Source of the DNA: Bacillota bacterium
GTDB taxonomy: Bacteria; Bacillota; Clostridia; DSM-8532
Reading direction: 5' to 3'
Length of the DNA: 64,000 bases
Assembly: GCA_023411795.1 (NCBI GenBank)
Contig: JAEYOK010000045.1
Location: 62,001-126,000, forward strand
Shown here: positions 61,373 to 64,000 of the stretch, piece after piece
How the letters are laid out: every line of letters starts with the position of its first letter
Position numbering within the stretch: the stretch's first letter is position 1
Translations under genes and position numbers: made by a program
The notes under the pieces: model-generated
What the model saw: only the letters and a program-made list of their open reading frames with translations
Databases searched by the model: none
What the model was told of the DNA's origin: nothing

Positions 61373-64000
61373 TTATTTGATTACTACCTTTAATGTCTTC
61401 TGAATTCCATTGTTGAACACATTGAGTACAAAGGATTCACCAGCGCCTGTGAATGCTGTTTTAACTGCACCATCTTCAATTGCTCCACCAGCACTGTTGT
61501 TGGTTGCAACGAGTGTAAAGTGGGATAGTGTATTAAGATCTTTTCCATACTGATCTTTTGCACTGATCTGGAGCTTGGATGCGGTACCAACTCCTGCAAC
61601 AAGACCCTTTGAAGCTGCTAATTCAGCAGCAGGTACCTGAATGGTATCAGCCTTAACTTCTTTACCATCATACTTAATAGTAAGTGAAGCAGCAGCAGGA
61701 GTAGCATTACTGAATACAACTTCCTTGGTTACTGTAACTGTTGTTGCACCATTGTCAACCAATACAGTGATAACAGAAGTCTTGTCTTTGCTCTCTGTGT
61801 CAGCGTTTACAGGTACAAATTCTCCGGTCAATGGGTCAATACCCTTTAAACCGTTTGATGCACTTACATATGAGATCATTGATTGAGGAACTATTACCTT
61901 CTTACCGTCAACCAGACCATAAATCTCTACAGTCTGCTTATGTGTAGAAGCAGCAGCTGCCGCAGTATAGAACTTATCCAAATCTTCAATACCGAATTCT
62001 GTAACCTTCTTGCCATCTACTACAGTAATAGTAACTTCATAGGTGTCAAGTACAGTACCTGCTTTTTTAAGAGTAACTACATATACTTCTGTACCAGCAT
62101 TTGTGCTAGCATAGATTTCACCAGCTGCACTAGCAGTATAAGTTGTTACTGCATTAGCAGCATCTTTAGCAGCAAAAGTATAGTCTAATGCATCTACAGT
62201 ATCATCAAAATCGAATGCAGGAGCAGCGATTTCATCACCATACTGGTCAACAAATACTACATTGCCTGCTAAAGGAGTCTTCAATGAAGCGTTATTTGCT
62301 AGCATTGTAGCAAAGTCAGCCTTAACACCCTTAATACCGGAAACAGCAGGAGCGTCATTTGCTGTCAAAGTCAAGCTTTGATACTTATTATTAGCTGTTG
62401 TCACCATAAGGATAACATTCTTGCTAGTAGGAGTAATACTTATTGTTCTTTCTTTCTTAATATAATCCATATCTGTGCTGAAAGATGCACCGGAAGCTGT
62501 TATCTTTGTTGTTCCACCAGCAGTATCGGTAATAGTAACCTCGCCTGGAACACTAACATCAACATTAGTAACATCCTTCAACGCTACTTCATTTCCGTAG
62601 GTGTCTACTATAGTAAGAGGAAGAACAGCTTCTTTTGTTAACTTCAGTTCTTTTTCCGGAGCTGACATTGTAACTGTATCAATCTTAGCATTGTCTTTAA
62701 CCACGATAGTTGTGTTAGCTGATTTACCTAAATTGGAGTATGCTAAAATTAAAACTGTACCGGATTGAGCTTTTCCTGTAGTTTGGAATTTGATAACTGT
62801 TTTACCATCTTGATCAACAATATAAGGAGCAGTAGCAAGTTTGACTACATCTGTGTTAGAGGAAGTTACTGTAAAGCCAGTTAGTAATTCACTAGCATTA
62901 AGAACGTTCCCATACTGATCTTTAACAGTTATAGGCAAATAGTACTTAGTTGCATTTGTTGTCATAGCTGCAACATTGATTTCCTTACCCTTTAGATCTT
63001 TGTCATCAGTTGTCAATTCACCAAACTCAATGGACTCTACTGCTGCTGCACTTGCAATTGTAAGAGTTTGTGATACAACAACACCATCTTTAACAACGAT
63101 AATAACAACTTTCTCGTCTACCTTGTAGTCCAGATGATTACCACTAACTGTAATGACACCTTTGCTTATAGTAGCACTGGTACCCTTGCTTACGTTAACG
63201 GTAGTACCGTCTAAACTATTAGTAATATCTTCACCGTATTGGTTTTCAGCGACTACTGTTGCCTTAAGACGGTCATTCATAGCTGTAGGCGCATTGCTGC
63301 TGCTCATTATTGCTATATCGCTCTTAAATTTGATTGATACGAGTTTCGCAGCCTCAACCTTTGTAGTAGCTGTGAGAGCTTCTTCTGTTACACCAGTAAC
63401 CTTAACGGTGTAATTATCAGTAGCTAAGTCGGTTGTGAACTCGATAACTGCGGACTTCTTGTCTTCAGCCCAAGTGGTTGACTTAACTGAAGGCTTGATA
63501 TTTCCACGTTTGATTTCGATGGTTGCTTTTGCTGTGTCAACAGCTTTATTGAACTTAACTTCGATCTTTCTTGCGCCAACAGCAGCTGCTGTTACAGCGT
63601 CAAGAACTTCTACAAAGCCAGCTTCAGCAGCTGCAGCTTCTGTGGTAGCACCGGAAGCGATGTAAGCGTCGATTAATTTTGTTCCGTCTTTGTTAACGCC
63701 ATTTGCAAATGCATTGAAAAGAATGCCTGCAGCGTCATCACGAACGAGTCCACTCTGGATAGCAGCAAATTTAGCTGCGTCGCCAGCTGACATAACGCCT
63801 TTGTCTACTACTAATTCAGCGATATTAGCTGTAGTAGCTTCGGAATAACCCATAGCCTTCAGAACGAAAACCATTAAGGATGTTCCGGTGATGTTTTCTA
63901 ATGCGGCTAATTTCTTTCCGCCTACGCCAAGGGTCATTTCGGTTTTAACAGCGTATGCAACATACTTTCTAGCCCATGCTGCTCCACCTGTCAGTTCGGA
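61373..64000 (-). CDS. S-layer-like surface protein with Ig-like repeats (copy 2, partial)
   Basis: The frame is open to the window edge, so the N-terminus is missing; at least 875 residues are present. The visible start, WARKYVAYAVKTEMTLGVG, lines up with WANGYAQKYVAYAVKHKYTLGM of copy 1. The (D/N)QYG domain series recurs in the same order (AENQYGEDITNSL; VKDQYGNVLNASE; FVDQYGDEIAAP appears as VFVDQYGDEIAAP; AKDQYGKDLNTLS), as does the paired WAEDKKSAVIEF / YADDKKSAVIEF. It is Ala/Thr/Val-rich and looks like a highly expressed surface-layer subunit. It ends at a strong terminator. Confidence 0.88.
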   Translation of the reverse strand, partial: SELTGGAAWARKYVAYAVKTEMTLGVGGKKLAALENITGTSLMVFVLKAMGYSEATTANIAELVVDKGVMSAGDAAKFAAIQSGLVRDDAAGILFNAFANGVNKDGTKLIDAYIASGATTEAAAAEAGFVEVLDAVTAAAVGARKIEVKFNKAVDTAKATIEIKRGNIKPSVKSTTWAEDKKSAVIEFTTDLATDNYTVKVTGVTEEALTATTKVEAAKLVSIKFKSDIAIMSSSNAPTAMNDRLKATVVAENQYGEDITNSLDGTTVNVSKGTSATISKGVITVSGNHLDYKVDEKVVIIVVKDGVVVSQTLTIASAAAVESIEFGELTTDDKDLKGKEINVAAMTTNATKYYLPITVKDQYGNVLNASELLTGFTVTSSNTDVVKLATAPYIVDQDGKTVIKFQTTGKAQSGTVLILAYSNLGKSANTTIVVKDNAKIDTVTMSAPEKELKLTKEAVLPLTIVDTYGNEVALKDVTNVDVSVPGEVTITDTAGGTTKITASGASFSTDMDYIKKERTISITPTSKNVILMVTTANNKYQSLTLTANDAPAVSGIKGVKADFATMLANNASLKTPLAGNVVFVDQYGDEIAAPAFDFDDTVDALDYTFAAKDAANAVTTYTASAAGEIYASTNAGTEVYVVTLKKAGTVLDTYEVTITVVDGKKVTEFGIEDLDKFYTAAAAASTHKQTVEIYGLVDGKKVIVPQSMISYVSASNGLKGIDPLTGEFVPVNADTESKDKTSVITVLVDNGATTVTVTKEVVFSNATPAAASLTIKYDGKEVKADTIQVPAAELAASKGLVAGVGTASKLQISAKDQYGKDLNTLSHFTLVATNNSAGGAIEDGAVKTAFTGAGESFVLNVFNNGIQKTLKVVIK

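Noticed and set aside
61883..62641. Open frames antisense to the S-layer-like genes
   Set aside because: Low-complexity shadows of the Ala/Thr/Val-rich coding strand, without ribosome sites.

Overview
The window reads as chromosomal DNA of an anaerobic, spore-forming, flagellated, rod-shaped member of the Clostridia. Sporulation and germination genes (spoIIID, spoIID, spoIIQ, spoIVFB, sleB-ypeB), two MreB paralogues, a complete minCDE set, flagellar rod genes, tandem S-layer-type proteins, a B12-type ribonucleotide reductase and a 2-hydroxyacyl-CoA dehydratase activase all point there. Species is not claimed.

Layout. 0-6.6 kb: a metabolic island with a FadR-type GntR regulator, a TRAP transporter (dctPQM), a glycerol-dehydrogenase-family enzyme and a DapA-family lyase. 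6.7-13.1 kb: germination pair ypeB/sleB, nuclease pair yhaN/yhaO, acpS and tRNA-Arg(CCG). 13.1-15.2 kb: an array of three palindromic repeats, a REP-associated transposase bracketed by REP hairpins, and a small XRE regulator with a membrane partner. 15.2-19.8 kb: a Yip1-like membrane protein, a GH18 spore/cell-wall glycosidase, a small membrane protein and spoIVFB with a SpoIVFA-like partner. 19.9-27.6 kb: the shape and division cluster maf-mreBCD-pbp2-minCDE plus a divergent mgsA. 27.9-33.4 kb: mecA, galU, recR, ybaB and nrdJ. 33.4-42.8 kb: a NAGPA-like protein, flgJ/flgG/flgF, a giant activase, mbl and spoIIID. 42.9-51.3 kb: a second metabolic island (livJHMGF, a DapA-family lyase, a FadR-type regulator and a medium-chain dehydrogenase). 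51.4-58.1 kb: spoIIQ, spoIID, tadA, tRNA-Ser(CGA), a short UvrA and an anion permease. 58.3-64 kb: two tandem paralogous S-layer-like proteins, the second cut by the window edge.

Two themes stand out. First, the two metabolic islands, more than 40 kb apart, have the same composition (transporter + DapA-family lyase + dehydrogenase + FadR regulator) and share an operator-like motif, ATCAGACAAT, at their promoters, which suggests one regulon. The second island lies between spoIIQ and spoIIID, genes that are neighbours in several Clostridia. Second, short hairpins carrying a GGGGACGGT core are scattered through the window, often as inverted pairs. They bracket a REP-associated tyrosine transposase gene, and they have entered or now terminate reading frames. 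Other structured elements (three three-way-junction repeats at 13.2-13.5 kb, and a composite palindromic element at 28.56-28.91 kb) are not explained by known gene features.
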